From Parvibacter caecicola (lineage in GTDB: Bacteria; Actinomycetota; Coriobacteriia; Coriobacteriales; Eggerthellaceae): a stretch of 64,000 nucleotides of DNA. The position numbers and the translations under genes are program-made. Positions 1 to 8,303 of this stretch are shown here, one piece after another. How positions within the stretch are numbered: the stretch's first letter is position 1; every line of letters begins with the position of its first letter. The stretch covers positions 1-64,000 of the forward strand of contig NZ_QIBY01000008.1 of NCBI RefSeq assembly GCF_003725335.1. The letters are read 5' to 3'. The notes beneath the pieces were generated by a model. That model saw only the letters and a list, made by a program, of their open reading frames with translations. It made no database searches and was not told the DNA's origin.

Positions 1-12
1 GAGACAGGGGAA

Positions 13-100
13 GGCAGAAGGGGGGTGGCAGGGGGACGTACGCTTTTGACACGTTGAAGCGTGTCAAAAGCGTACGTCCCCCTGCCACCCCCCTTCTGCC
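13..100. repeat. 41-bp perfect inverted repeat
   Basis: Positions 13-53 and 60-100 are perfect reverse complements of each other with a 6-base loop (TTGAAG). Such a long perfect arm is far beyond an ordinary terminator stem, and no T-run follows on the plus strand. The right arm ends 6 bases before the -10 box of ecfT, so the dyad occupies the place of the -35 region. It could be a mobile palindromic repeat, an operator or the terminator of a gene to the left; the sequence does not decide. Confidence 0.9.
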
Positions 101-106
101 TCACGA

Positions 107-119
107 TATAATTTGTCCA
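107..119 (+). promoter_or_regulatory. Probable leaderless promoter of ecfT
   Basis: A perfect TATAAT at 107-112 is followed after six bases (TTGTCC) by the ATG at 119. No Shine-Dalgarno sequence fits in between. Transcription would start at or next to the A of the start codon, giving a leaderless mRNA, a common arrangement in actinobacteria. No good -35 box is visible; that place lies inside the preceding palindrome. Confidence 0.6.
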
Positions 120-886
120 TGAGCTTCTCGGCCCCCACCACATATATTCCCCGGCAATCGCCCCTCCATGCGCTCGACGCGCGGGTGAAGCTGGTGCTGC
201 TTTTGGCCTATTCCATCTCGCTGTTCTTCTTGAACACCTGGGCGGGGCTGGGGCTGGCGGCGGCCGCGTTAGTGGCAACCGTGGCCCTCGGCCGCCTACC
301 CGTGCGCCCCTTGCTGGCGCCGCTTGTGCCCCTGTACGTACTAGTAGCCGTCACGGTAGTGCTCAATTGCTTAAATGGCGGCGGGGGGAACCCGGGGTTT
401 GACGCACAGCGGATGCTCGCCGCCCTCATGGTGGGCGCCCGCATTCTGCTGCTGGCGTGGGCAAGCCTGGCGGTAACCTACTCCACCGCTTCCAACCAGC
501 TGATGGAGGCCTTCGCCAGTTTTCTGCATCCGCTGCGGAAGCTGGGGGCGCCCGTTGACGACGTTGCCCTCACCCTCAGCCTTGCGCTGCGATTCATTCC
601 CCTTGTTGCCCAGCAAATGGAAGCGGTGCGGCGCGCCCAGTACAGCCGCGGCGCCGCCTTCGATGCGGGGGCGTTGGCCGCCATCAAGGCCTGGGGCGAC
701 ACGCTGGTGCCGGTGTTAGTGGGGATGTTCCGCCGGGGCGAAGTGCTTGCCACCAGCATGGAAGCGCGGTGCTACGGCGCCCCCGGCCCGCGCACGCGCC
801 TTGCCAGCAACCCCTTCACACCGGCGAACGCCCTGGTAGCAATAGCGGGACTGGCTGGGTGCGTCTGCGCCTGCCTCTTTCTCTAA
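119..886 (+). CDS. ecfT: ECF transporter transmembrane component EcfT (BioN-like)
   Basis: Membrane T component of an energy-coupling factor transporter, which couples two ATPases to a substrate-binding S protein. About five to six hydrophobic segments are visible, and the cytoplasmic part carries the two Arg signatures expected for contact with the ATPases (YSRG near residue 178 and MEARCYG near residue 217). The ATG at 119 is preferred to an in-frame TTG at 113 because it fits the leaderless promoter. The bioY gene downstream suggests biotin as one substrate. No ATPase gene is in the window; they may lie to the left or be shared. Confidence 0.88.
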   Translation: MSFSAPTTYIPRQSPLHALDARVKLVLLLAYSISLFFLNTWAGLGLAAAALVATVALGRLPVRPLLAPLVPLYVLVAVTVVLNCLNGGGGNPGFDAQRMLAALMVGARILLLAWASLAVTYSTASNQLMEAFASFLHPLRKLGAPVDDVALTLSLALRFIPLVAQQMEAVRRAQYSRGAAFDAGALAAIKAWGDTLVPVLVGMFRRGEVLATSMEARCYGAPGPRTRLASNPFTPANALVAIAGLAGCVCACLFL

Positions 887-909
887 CCTTTGAGCAAAAA
901 CAACCTCTA

Positions 910-943
910 CGCTGGGCAGATTTGTAGTCGGTATTGCCCAGCG
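910..943. promoter_or_regulatory. Inverted repeat upstream of bioY
   Basis: CGCTGGGCA at 910-918 and TGCCCAGCG at 935-943 form a perfect 9-bp dyad with a 16-base spacer between ecfT and bioY. The wide spacing resembles that of BirA-type operators, though the arm sequence is not the usual BirA one. It could equally be a weak transcript hairpin. A control role for biotin transport is inference. Confidence 0.35.
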
Positions 944-992
944 CTCTGGTAGACTCAATGACTTCGTTTCCTCTGCAAGAAAGGAATGCCCC

Positions 993-1601
993 ATGGAAAA
1001 CGTTATCCCCGCATCCGCCACCCAAAGCCGCGTGCGATCCATCGTGTTCGTTGCCATCGCCATCGCCCTGACGGCCGCCTGCGCCATGGTCACCGTGCCC
1101 CTGGGTCCGGTTCCCTTCACCTTGCAGAACTTCGCCATATCCTTCACCGTTCTGGCGCTGAAGCCCAAGGAAGCTGTAGCCGCCATTGCTGGATATCTGC
1201 TGCTGGGAGCCATCGGGCTGCCGGTGTTCTCCGGGTTTGCCGGCGGCATTGCGAAGCTGATGGGCCCCACCGGCGGCTTTTTGTGGGGTTACCTGGTGGG
1301 CGGCATTGCCGCCTGCGCCATTGTGGCTTTCGGCCGGAAAATCAGCGGGCCGAAGGAGGCGGTTGCCGGTGCCCGCTGGAAGCAGGTGCTGCGCTCGGCC
1401 GGCTGGGAAATTGCAGCCATGCTGGTGCTCATTTGCATCATCGACGCATGTGGCTGCCTGCAGTATATGGCACTGTACCAGGTAGACTTCATGGGCGCCT
1501 TCGCGGTGTGCGCCGCGCCCTTCCTGGCAGTTGACGTGTGCAAGGCGCTGGCCGCCATCGTGTGCGCCGAAGCCGTCCGCGCCGCTCTGCCCACCAAATA
1601 G
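993..1601 (+). CDS. bioY: Biotin transporter BioY (ECF S component)
   Basis: Substrate-capture membrane protein for biotin. The 202-residue product has the family layout of about six membrane helices and typical BioY stretches: VPLGPVPFTLQNF near residue 30, then GYLLLGAIGLPVFSGFAGG and GPTGGFLWGYL. A ribosome site (AAAGGA) lies 9 bases before the ATG. It follows ecfT after 106 bases, so the two probably act together as a biotin importer with ATPases encoded elsewhere. A rho-independent terminator follows directly. Confidence 0.93.
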   Translation: MENVIPASATQSRVRSIVFVAIAIALTAACAMVTVPLGPVPFTLQNFAISFTVLALKPKEAVAAIAGYLLLGAIGLPVFSGFAGGIAKLMGPTGGFLWGYLVGGIAACAIVAFGRKISGPKEAVAGARWKQVLRSAGWEIAAMLVLICIIDACGCLQYMALYQVDFMGAFAVCAAPFLAVDVCKALAAIVCAEAVRAALPTK

Positions 1602-1619
1602 CGCCATCTCCCCGACACG

Positions 1620-1655
1620 AAAGAAGGCTCCCCGCGCGGGGAGCCTTCTTGGTTT
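1620..1655 (+). terminator. Terminator after bioY
   Basis: AAGAAGGCTCCCC and GGGGAGCCTTCTT form a perfect stem around a short CGCG centre, followed by GGTTT. It lies 20 bases after the bioY stop codon. The minus-strand gene at 1669 converges on it, so it may work in both directions. Confidence 0.8.
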
Positions 1656-1668
1656 CAGGCGAAATAAC

Positions 1669-1983
1669 TTAGCAGCCGCAGCGGATGCTGTGCTTCACGC
1701 GGTCGTGTTCTTCGCTGCGCTTAGCATCGTTAAAGCGATCCAGCGTGCCCACTAGGTAGCCCGTAATGCGACGGATTCGGTCGAACTGCTGCGGGGCCAG
1801 GCCGTAATGGATACCCACCTCTTCGCCGTCCACATCCAGCGTCAGCGACTCCAGGTGCCCGTGGGGGAACTTCTCGTAGGCGCGCTTCAGGTATGCCGCA
1901 ATTTCCTCATCCGACACCGGAGCATCGGTGCTATGGGCGTAGTTCAGGGTAATCTTCACGCCTTCAACGGTCTTAGTTTCCAT
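1669..1983 (-). CDS. Hypothetical protein, about 104 residues
   Basis: Soluble acidic protein without signal peptide or membrane helix, ending in CGC. I do not recognise the family. Two ATG codons stand side by side; AGGAGG sits only 2 bases before the first but 5 before the second, so I take the second (1983). A good ribosome site, ordinary codon use and a coherent charged composition (Glu, Asp and Lys spread through helix-like stretches) support a real gene. It converges with bioY and is transcribed alone. Confidence 0.7.
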   Translation of the reverse strand: METKTVEGVKITLNYAHSTDAPVSDEEIAAYLKRAYEKFPHGHLESLTLDVDGEEVGIHYGLAPQQFDRIRRITGYLVGTLDRFNDAKRSEEHDRVKHSIRCGC

Positions 1984-2080
1984 CATGGCCTCCTTGTTAG
2001 CGGTAAAATATCCATATGTAGTTAGCGCATACGAATACTAGCACAATATCTAGTTGATTAGGCAATAGTTTTTCAGGTGT

Positions 2081-2293
2081 ATAAAAAGAAACCGGCAGCG
2101 TGCCGAGGCGGGCTGCCGGAATAAATAACCCCATCCGCCACCAGAAGGATGAACCCACCTCAAAAGGTGGGTGCTCGCAGCTTGCTTCCCGGCTTTCGTA
2201 TCAACGGACACGAATCTCCGTTCCGCCAGCTATCTTGAGCTCCCTCGTTGTAATACGTCGGTCCATCGCGTAAATGTGGTGGGGACGAGGTCT
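2081..2293 (-). ncRNA. ssrS: Candidate 6S RNA (ssrS)
   Basis: The only sizeable gene-free stretch here (1984-2445) holds a minus-strand transcription unit without an ORF: a TATACT -10 box (2300-2305, complement), about 210 bases of RNA, and a terminator (8-bp stem 2092-2099 with 2112-2119, then TTTCTTTTT). The RNA folds into a long irregular hairpin with successive pairings GCUC/GAGC, AGCU/AGCU, GGC/GCC and AACGGA/UCCGUU. A separate small hairpin, ACCCACCUUUUGAGGUGGGU, stands on the 3' side. A closed end, a central bubble with a 3'-side hairpin and a long terminal stem match the 6S RNA plan, which mimics an open promoter for RNA polymerase. Another structured RNA is possible. Confidence 0.55.
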
Positions 2294-2382
2294 GATTTCA
2301 GTATAGCCAACCGCAATGGCAATGGAAGTCTTGACATCACCTGTAGCTTAGGCGTTGAATGGACGTCCCCGTCCCCAGGCGC

Positions 2383-2407
2383 AAAAAACGGGCCCCGAAG
2401 GGCCCGC
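2383..2407 (-). terminator. Terminator of the lipoprotein gene
   Basis: Read on the minus strand, GCGGGCCC and GGGCCCG pair around TTCG-type loop bases and run into TTTTTT. It lies about 40 bases after the stop codon of the lipoprotein gene at 2446. Confidence 0.8.
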
Positions 2408-2445
2408 TCAATTCAACCGCGGCTGAATGCGCTGGATTTTAAGGC

Positions 2446-3201
2446 TTACGCCTCAGGCACGGCCGGAACCTGGGTGGTGCCATAGTCGGAGTAGTCGGCA
2501 GTCACGTCCACCTTCACGGTAACCTCCTGGCCCTGGGTGGTAGTGGTGCCCTCCACCGACATGGTGTTCTTCACCAGCTGATCAGAGCTGTCGAACACAT
2601 AGGTGGCATCGATATCGCCCACCGAGTCAACACCGTCGAAGTCAACGCCAGCAGCAGAAGCGCCATCGGTCACTACGGTGTAGGTTTTCTGGCCGTTCGA
2701 CTCGGAAACCGAAATCTCCTTCGCAGCATTCACGATGGCAATGGCCTTCTCGTTGTCCACACCCATGGAGTCGTCCAGTTCGTCGGCCATCTCATCGCTG
2801 ATGTCCACCGTCTGGTCGCCCAGGCGCACCACGGCCTTGCTGCCGTCCATGAAGGTTTCCATGCCGTCCATCTCGGTACCAGGGGCGGTGATCTTGGCAT
2901 AGCCCTTGTAGCCATCGGCGTTGTCCACCATGGCCAGAATGTCCATCGACTGCGTGAAGCTTTGGCCCTGGGCCGAAACGGTGGTGTCGGTGGAGGTGTC
3001 CACGGTCACGTTCGTCGCCTGGCCATTGATGAGGTCCACCAGTTCGGACTTCAGCTCTTCCGGGCTCTTCTCAGCGGCGGCCGGCTGCTCCTGTTGAGCC
3101 GGGGCGTCGCCCTCCGCTTTCGGGTTGGGCGCCTGAGAACAGCCGAACATGGCCAGCGCCATAGCGCCGCAAACCGCAACGCTCAAAAGTTGCTTCTTCA
3201 T
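2446..3201 (-). CDS. Secreted lipoprotein of unknown function
   Basis: The 251-residue product starts MKKQLLSV, has a hydrophobic signal segment and a lipobox-like MFGC at residue 20 or so, then a Pro/Ala/Gln/Glu-rich linker and a Ser/Thr/Asp-rich mature domain. The mature part resembles the fold of LppX/LprG or DUF6612-type cell-surface lipoproteins in length and composition, but I see no diagnostic motif. The start at 3201 has AGGAAAGGAAAA just upstream; the longer reading frame to 3270 lacks this and would bury the signal peptide. It has its own terminator. Confidence 0.8.
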   Translation of the reverse strand: MKKQLLSVAVCGAMALAMFGCSQAPNPKAEGDAPAQQEQPAAAEKSPEELKSELVDLINGQATNVTVDTSTDTTVSAQGQSFTQSMDILAMVDNADGYKGYAKITAPGTEMDGMETFMDGSKAVVRLGDQTVDISDEMADELDDSMGVDNEKAIAIVNAAKEISVSESNGQKTYTVVTDGASAAGVDFDGVDSVGDIDATYVFDSSDQLVKNTMSVEGTTTTQGQEVTVKVDVTADYSDYGTTQVPAVPEA

Positions 3202-3276
3202 TGTTTTCCTTTCCTCCTGCAAATCGGCAAGGAACGATATTAGCCGTTTGCGCTTAATTTCGCCAGCCACGCCCGG

Positions 3277-4680
3277 CTAATCCAGCGGCAGGTTGGTCAC
3301 TTCCGCTTCCAGTGGCAGGCCGATGTCGTCCGCTTCCGCCTGCGCCGCCAGCCCGCCGTCCCAGTAGGGCTCTTCGTTGGGCAGCGCCATATTCAGCAAG
3401 ATGCCCACCAGCGAACCCACCGCCAAACCGGAAAGCGAAATGGTGACAGCCCCCACCATGAAGGTGATGGCGCCATCGGCGCTGTAGGCAATGCCCAGCG
3501 ACAGTACCAGAATGATGGCCGCCACCAGCACATTGCGGCTGCGCATGAAGTCTACGTGGTTCTCCACCAAGTTGCGGATGCCCACCGCCGAAATCATGCC
3601 GTAGAGCACCAGCGACACGCCGCCGATGACGCACGCGGGCATGCAGGAGATGACTGCCGCGAACTTCGGGCAGAACGAGAACACGATGGCGAACAGGGCG
3701 GCAAGGCGCACCACGCGGGGGTCGAATACGCGGGTAAGGGCCAACACGCCGGTGTTTTCGCCGTAGGTGGTGTTGGCAGGGGCGCCGAACAGCGAAGCCA
3801 GCATGGTAGCCAGGCCATCGCCCAGAAGCGTGCGGTGCAGGCCCGGCTCGGCGATGTAGTTGCGATTGCAGGTAGAGCTGATGGCCGACATATCGCCGAT
3901 GTGCTCGATGATGGTGGCGAAGGCCAGCGGCATGATGGTGATGATGGCGGTGATGGCCAGGCCGGCATCGAACTGGGCACCGAAGATGGAGAACACCGTG
4001 TTGTCCCACAGCACCGGCAGGCCCACCCAAGCGGCATCCGCCACCGGTTGCCAATCAACTTCGCCCACCAGCGCCGCCACAACGTAGGCCCCGATGACGC
4101 CCAGCAGAATGGGGATAATGCGGATCATGCCACGACCCCAGATGTTGCAAACGACGATGATGGCGATGGCCACAATGGCCACCAGCCAGTTGGTTTGGCA
4201 GTTGGCAATGGCGGACGAGGCCAGAATGAGGCCGATGCAGATAACGATGGGGCCCGTGACCACCGGTGGGAAGAAGCGCATCACGCGCTTCGGGCCGAAC
4301 ACCTTGAAGCACAGCGACAGCAACAGGTACAGAAGCCCTGAACAGGCTACGCCCAGACAGGCGTAGGGCAAAAGCTCCGCCTCGCCGTTAGGGGCGATAG
4401 CAGCGTAACCGGCGATGAAGGCGAAGGAGCTTCCCAGAAACGCCGGCACCTTCCCCTTGCTCAGCAGGTGGAACAAAAACGTGCCGAGGCCGGCAAACAG
4501 TAATGTAGCGGAAACCGATAGACCCGTAAGGGTGGGCACCAAAATGGTAGCGCCGAACATGGCGAACATGTGCTGCAGCCCGAACAGGGCCATCTTGGGC
4601 GTCCCTTGAGTGCGCGCGTCGTATACGGCGTCGGGAGCGTCCTTTGCTCCCATAGTGGGCACGGGCTTGGTTTCCTTCAT
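3277..4680 (-). CDS. uraA: Uracil permease of the NCS2 family
   Basis: Proton-coupled nucleobase importer of the inner membrane. The 467-residue product has about 14 hydrophobic segments and the two key UraA stretches: IIEHIGDMSAIS, with the uracil-binding Glu, and NTTYGENTGVLALTRV, with the second Glu. These match the uracil branch rather than the xanthine branch. AAGGAGG stands 5 bases before the ATG. The gene is followed after 75 bases by the lipoprotein gene. The N-terminal extension of about 25 residues before the first helix is a little longer than in E. coli UraA. Confidence 0.92.
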   Translation of the reverse strand: MKETKPVPTMGAKDAPDAVYDARTQGTPKMALFGLQHMFAMFGATILVPTLTGLSVSATLLFAGLGTFLFHLLSKGKVPAFLGSSFAFIAGYAAIAPNGEAELLPYACLGVACSGLLYLLLSLCFKVFGPKRVMRFFPPVVTGPIVICIGLILASSAIANCQTNWLVAIVAIAIIVVCNIWGRGMIRIIPILLGVIGAYVVAALVGEVDWQPVADAAWVGLPVLWDNTVFSIFGAQFDAGLAITAIITIMPLAFATIIEHIGDMSAISSTCNRNYIAEPGLHRTLLGDGLATMLASLFGAPANTTYGENTGVLALTRVFDPRVVRLAALFAIVFSFCPKFAAVISCMPACVIGGVSLVLYGMISAVGIRNLVENHVDFMRSRNVLVAAIILVLSLGIAYSADGAITFMVGAVTISLSGLAVGSLVGILLNMALPNEEPYWDGGLAAQAEADDIGLPLEAEVTNLPLD

Positions 4681-4817
4681 GAGGCCTCCTTACATAGCGG
4701 CCCCCTCGCCCCGCGCGAAAAGACCTTTGCCATTATGGCACCGCAAACGCCACCGCAACCCCTGTTCCTAAAAGCGCGGCGAGATTTTTTGGCAAAGGAA
4801 ATACCCGGGGCGCACCG

Positions 4818-6455
4818 CTACGCCGAATCACCCATTTCGTTCTTTTGGTACACCAGGTCCAACAGCTCTTGCCTGTTGCTCACGCCGAGCTTTTTGTAAA
4901 TATGGGCGATGTGGGTCTTCACTGTGTTCTCGGCAATGAACAGCTCTTCCTGGATGTAGAGACGGGTGCGGCCCTGGGCAAGCAACACCATAACATCGGT
5001 TTCACGCGGCGAGAGCCCTTTTTCGCGGGCAATTTCAAGGCAGCGCCCCTCGATGCTCTCCCCCAAACGGTCGGTAGCCGCCGGCGCTAATTCCGCCTCG
5101 ACTGTTGGCGCCTGAACGGCGTCTTCCGCGGGCTGCTCGGCGGCGGGGCGGCGCCCCTCCCCTGTCTTCACCGCCACAATAGTAAGAATGTAGAGAATGG
5201 TGATGGCCGCCACCGAAGCCACTGTCTCCAGCATCTCGGCCTCGCCTATGAGCACTAACCATGCGATGGAGCTTGCCGCATAGGCCGCCAGCGCCAACCC
5301 CGCCAGATGGTGCGGGGCCATGCGCACGCTCCGCACAACGCAAAACACCGTTGCCCAAAACAGGATGTGGGCAAACGAATCGTTCAAGCACATGGAAGTG
5401 TACAGAATGGCGGACTGGGGCCCTTGGGTGTACAGGAGCACAATGGAGGTGAGCTCGGTAAGCACCACCAGCAAAAACGCCGGCTGAAAGCGCTTGAGAG
5501 CAGAGGCGCCCTCGGTATCCACCACGGCAAACCGGGCGAACAGGGCCACGCATACAGCGTAGAGCAGCACCAACCCCGCAGAAGAGGTCATCGGCGTGGG
5601 GTCAAACGGAGAATCCCAGGTACCCACGGGGCTCAGAGTGCGCACCGTGGCCAGCAACAATGCCGTGGCCAGCAGCATCACGGTTCTCGCCCGTGCCGCT
5701 CGCAGGCGGGCGGCCCCAGCCCCATCGGAGGGCCCAGCCAAGGCCGCTGCCCTACCACGGGCAAGAAGGCTTCGCAGGGAAAGCGATGCCTCCGCAACGG
5801 CAGAACCCGCCGCGGCCGGACCGGCCCCTTCCGTCCCTTCGCCGTCTGCCACCGGCACTGACGATTGGGCCCGCTCCACCAAACGCTGCGCGCCGTAGAG
5901 CAACCCCGCCGACACCAGCGGCAGTGCCACCGCAATGGCGGTAAGCGTCGACTGGTCGAAGGTGGATTCCAGCCCCACCCGTACAACCGGCTCCATGATA
6001 AGCGCCGCCGCTATGCAGTAAGCAATGCGGCCCACCGATCCGTCCCCCACAAACAGGAGGCCGTATCGCACCACGAACCAGCAATAGCTGAACCCCAGCG
6101 CAACCAACCCTGCAGCGCACAGGGCGCCCGGAGAAAACAATACCTGGAAAGGCGCCATCGCTATGCAGGCGGTGCCAACGGAACCCACTACCGGCATGAG
6201 CACCGCGAGGTGGGCCACTTTCCCCTTTGCCGTCCGCGGCAGAACCATGTAAGCCACACTGAGAACGAAAATGCCCACCAGGAAAAAAGCACGGGGGTTC
6301 ACGCCAAGCAACTGGGGAAGGGAATCCCTCAGGCTGAAAGTATGGTCGGAAAGCGATGACCATACATACACCAGCATAAGCCCGATCGCCACAAATACGG
6401 AGCTTCCCATCGAAGCAGACGAACGACGCACCGGCAGCCTCCTCCCCCAATGCAA
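4818..6455 (-). CDS. LuxR-family regulator with multi-helix membrane domain
   Basis: The 545-residue protein has about twelve hydrophobic segments in the first 420 residues and a LuxR HTH at the C-terminus (LSPRETDVMVLLAQG, then NTVKTHIAHIYKKLGV, residues about 480-540). This membrane-LuxR architecture is expanded in Eggerthellaceae, where such genes often stand beside respiratory or dehydroxylase operons. The start is a TTG with GGAGGG 6 bases upstream; the next ATG (MGSSV) lacks a well-placed ribosome site. It is divergent from the cytochrome/molybdopterin operon at 6674 and is its likely regulator. Confidence 0.88.
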   Translation of the reverse strand: MHWGRRLPVRRSSASMGSSVFVAIGLMLVYVWSSLSDHTFSLRDSLPQLLGVNPRAFFLVGIFVLSVAYMVLPRTAKGKVAHLAVLMPVVGSVGTACIAMAPFQVLFSPGALCAAGLVALGFSYCWFVVRYGLLFVGDGSVGRIAYCIAAALIMEPVVRVGLESTFDQSTLTAIAVALPLVSAGLLYGAQRLVERAQSSVPVADGEGTEGAGPAAAGSAVAEASLSLRSLLARGRAAALAGPSDGAGAARLRAARARTVMLLATALLLATVRTLSPVGTWDSPFDPTPMTSSAGLVLLYAVCVALFARFAVVDTEGASALKRFQPAFLLVVLTELTSIVLLYTQGPQSAILYTSMCLNDSFAHILFWATVFCVVRSVRMAPHHLAGLALAAYAASSIAWLVLIGEAEMLETVASVAAITILYILTIVAVKTGEGRRPAAEQPAEDAVQAPTVEAELAPAATDRLGESIEGRCLEIAREKGLSPRETDVMVLLAQGRTRLYIQEELFIAENTVKTHIAHIYKKLGVSNRQELLDLVYQKNEMGDSA

Positions 6456-6499
6456 AATAGCCCTCCCCCATGACTTAGCAAAAGCATTTTATCCGAAGC

Positions 6500-6561
6500 C
6501 ATTGCAAATGAAAATGCATCCCCCAAACCGGGCTATGCGGCTGACATGGGCATTTGCAAAT
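6500..6561. promoter_or_regulatory. Two CATTTGCAAAT-like operator candidates
   Basis: CATTGCAAATG at 6500-6510 and CATTTGCAAAT at 6551-6561, the second containing the perfect palindrome ATTTGCAAAT, lie between the divergent LuxR gene and the respiratory operon, 51 bp (about five helical turns) apart. They are plausible regulator sites; no binding protein is proven. The rest of the 218-base gap is AT-rich and probably carries both promoters. Confidence 0.4.
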
Positions 6562-6673
6562 TTCACCCCGTTTCGTTGATTGGAAAACTGGCCAACGGAA
6601 GGAAAGATGGGTTCAGGCGACAAAACGAAGGAGGGCGTCGCCGCGACAAACCCATAAGAAGAAAGGGGAAGGT

Positions 6674-8302
6674 ATGGAACGAGGAAGGGGAGCAAAAGGG
6701 AAACTGATGCTTGCGGCGATTACCGTCACAGCGGCCTCTATGATTGCGGCCGGCTGTGCCCAAAGCGCGCCACAGGAACAGGCGGCGCCGGACGAGCCAG
6801 TGTACGAAAATTCCCTTGCCGAAGCAGAAGCCTATTTGGAAGAGGTGAACGCCCGTCAAAACGAAATCAATAAGGAGTACGCGCCGGAGATTCGCACGCT
6901 GAAGGACGGCACCAAGGTGCAGCGCACCCCCAGCGAATACGAGTGCTACCACTGGAGCAAGCCCTATTGGGGAGGCACTTCTTACAACAACTACTTCCTT
7001 GATGCAGACAACCGCGGCTGCAACGCCTGTCACGAAGACCTGGCCGACACGCTGCGAAATATGGAGTACACCCATCTGACAGTATGGAACGACTATCTGC
7101 AGCCTTGGATCACCGTCGACCAGTGCATGCTATGCCACAGCGAAGACGATGGCTACGAAATGGGCACTCTCATGCATGCAGTGCACTATGGCGAGCGCGT
7201 ACGCACCACCTTCGAGGAACGCGGCGGCCAATGCATGAGCTGTCACAACATGACCGAGGGCGGCCAGGGCATCGAGTTGTGGGACCAAGTAAAATACGAC
7301 CACATGGACGGCGTGGTGAAGGTTGAGGACGTTCAAGGCGACTTTGTTTTCGACCAGGACACCACAGTGCCTGGAGAAGAGCTGTTCACCTACGACTGGG
7401 TGCATTCCGATTACGACCATTTGATCAAAATCATGGGCAAGAACAGGCTGAATCTGGAGATGCCCCTCGATGTGGTAGAGAACTGGGAAATCAACATGAG
7501 CGGCCTGGTGAACAAACCCTTCACCGCCAAACTGGGCGACCTGATCAAGGAAGCCGAGAGCGCCGGCGTTACCGTGACCAAGCTTTCCAAGATGGAGTGC
7601 CTGGACAACATGCCTGGTGCTGCCGGAATCGGCCAAGTGGAAATCACCGGCATTCCGTTCACCTGGCTGCTGGAGAAAGCCGGAGGCGCTCAGGACGGCT
7701 TTACCGGCGTTATCTTCGATCGCCAGGAGTTCCACAACGATGTGCACCACAGCACTCGCGGCGTTGCGGAGAACAAATTCGCCAACGTGTATTTGGTGTA
7801 CAAAATCGATGGCAAGCGCCTGACCCCCAGTCAGGGCGCCCCCTGCATCAACTGGGTTGAGGCTTGCGATGCCCAGGGCAACATTAAGCAATGCCGAGGC
7901 TACATCCTCACCGACGAGGACAAAGACTGGGCCGCCGTACTGGAATGCGGCTTCAACAACTACGGCACGGGCCCCTACATGAACAAACCCAACGTCACCG
8001 TGCTGAAGGTCCCCGAGGGCAAGATCATCGAAACCGGCAAGCCCTTCACCTTTGAAGGCTACGCCGATGCCTTCGATGAAGCTGTAACCACCATCGAGTT
8101 TTCCATGGACAACGGCAAAACCTGGACCACCTTCGACCTAGGCCAGACCGACCCCCGCCAATGGGTGTACTGGCACTTTACCTGGACGCCGGAAAGCGAC
8201 GGCAGCTATGTGCTAATGGCTCGCGGGATTACCGAAACCGGCCTGGTAAGCGAAGAGCCCCAAAAAGTAATGGTTACCGCCAAGAGCAACCTGGAGGCAT
8301 AA
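6674..8302 (+). CDS. Three-haem cytochrome c fused to sulfite-oxidase-fold molybdopterin domain, lipoprotein
   Basis: Exported lipoprotein of 542 residues: signal segment with lipobox IAAGC (Cys28), a cytochrome part with three CxxCH motifs (116-120, 151-155, 187-191), then a sulfite-oxidase-fold domain (about 260-430) and an Ig-like Mo-cofactor dimerisation domain (about 440-540, with MDNGKTW). Cys309 (KMECLDN) sits where the Mo-ligating Cys of this family is expected. Known relatives include sulfite oxidase and MsrP, but this haem-plus-SUOX order with a ferredoxin and NrfD partner is unlike either. Substrate unknown. The ATG at 6674 is chosen for AAGGGGAAGG just upstream and because the longer frame would spoil the signal peptide. 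Confidence 0.85.
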   Translation: MERGRGAKGKLMLAAITVTAASMIAAGCAQSAPQEQAAPDEPVYENSLAEAEAYLEEVNARQNEINKEYAPEIRTLKDGTKVQRTPSEYECYHWSKPYWGGTSYNNYFLDADNRGCNACHEDLADTLRNMEYTHLTVWNDYLQPWITVDQCMLCHSEDDGYEMGTLMHAVHYGERVRTTFEERGGQCMSCHNMTEGGQGIELWDQVKYDHMDGVVKVEDVQGDFVFDQDTTVPGEELFTYDWVHSDYDHLIKIMGKNRLNLEMPLDVVENWEINMSGLVNKPFTAKLGDLIKEAESAGVTVTKLSKMECLDNMPGAAGIGQVEITGIPFTWLLEKAGGAQDGFTGVIFDRQEFHNDVHHSTRGVAENKFANVYLVYKIDGKRLTPSQGAPCINWVEACDAQGNIKQCRGYILTDEDKDWAAVLECGFNNYGTGPYMNKPNVTVLKVPEGKIIETGKPFTFEGYADAFDEAVTTIEFSMDNGKTWTTFDLGQTDPRQWVYWHFTWTPESDGSYVLMARGITETGLVSEEPQKVMVTAKSNLEA

Positions 8303-8303
8303 C

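Noticed and set aside
7084-7326. Other plus- and minus-strand frames inside the cytochrome gene
   Set aside because: They are shadows of the haem-protein frame, which has three CxxCH motifs and matching codon use.
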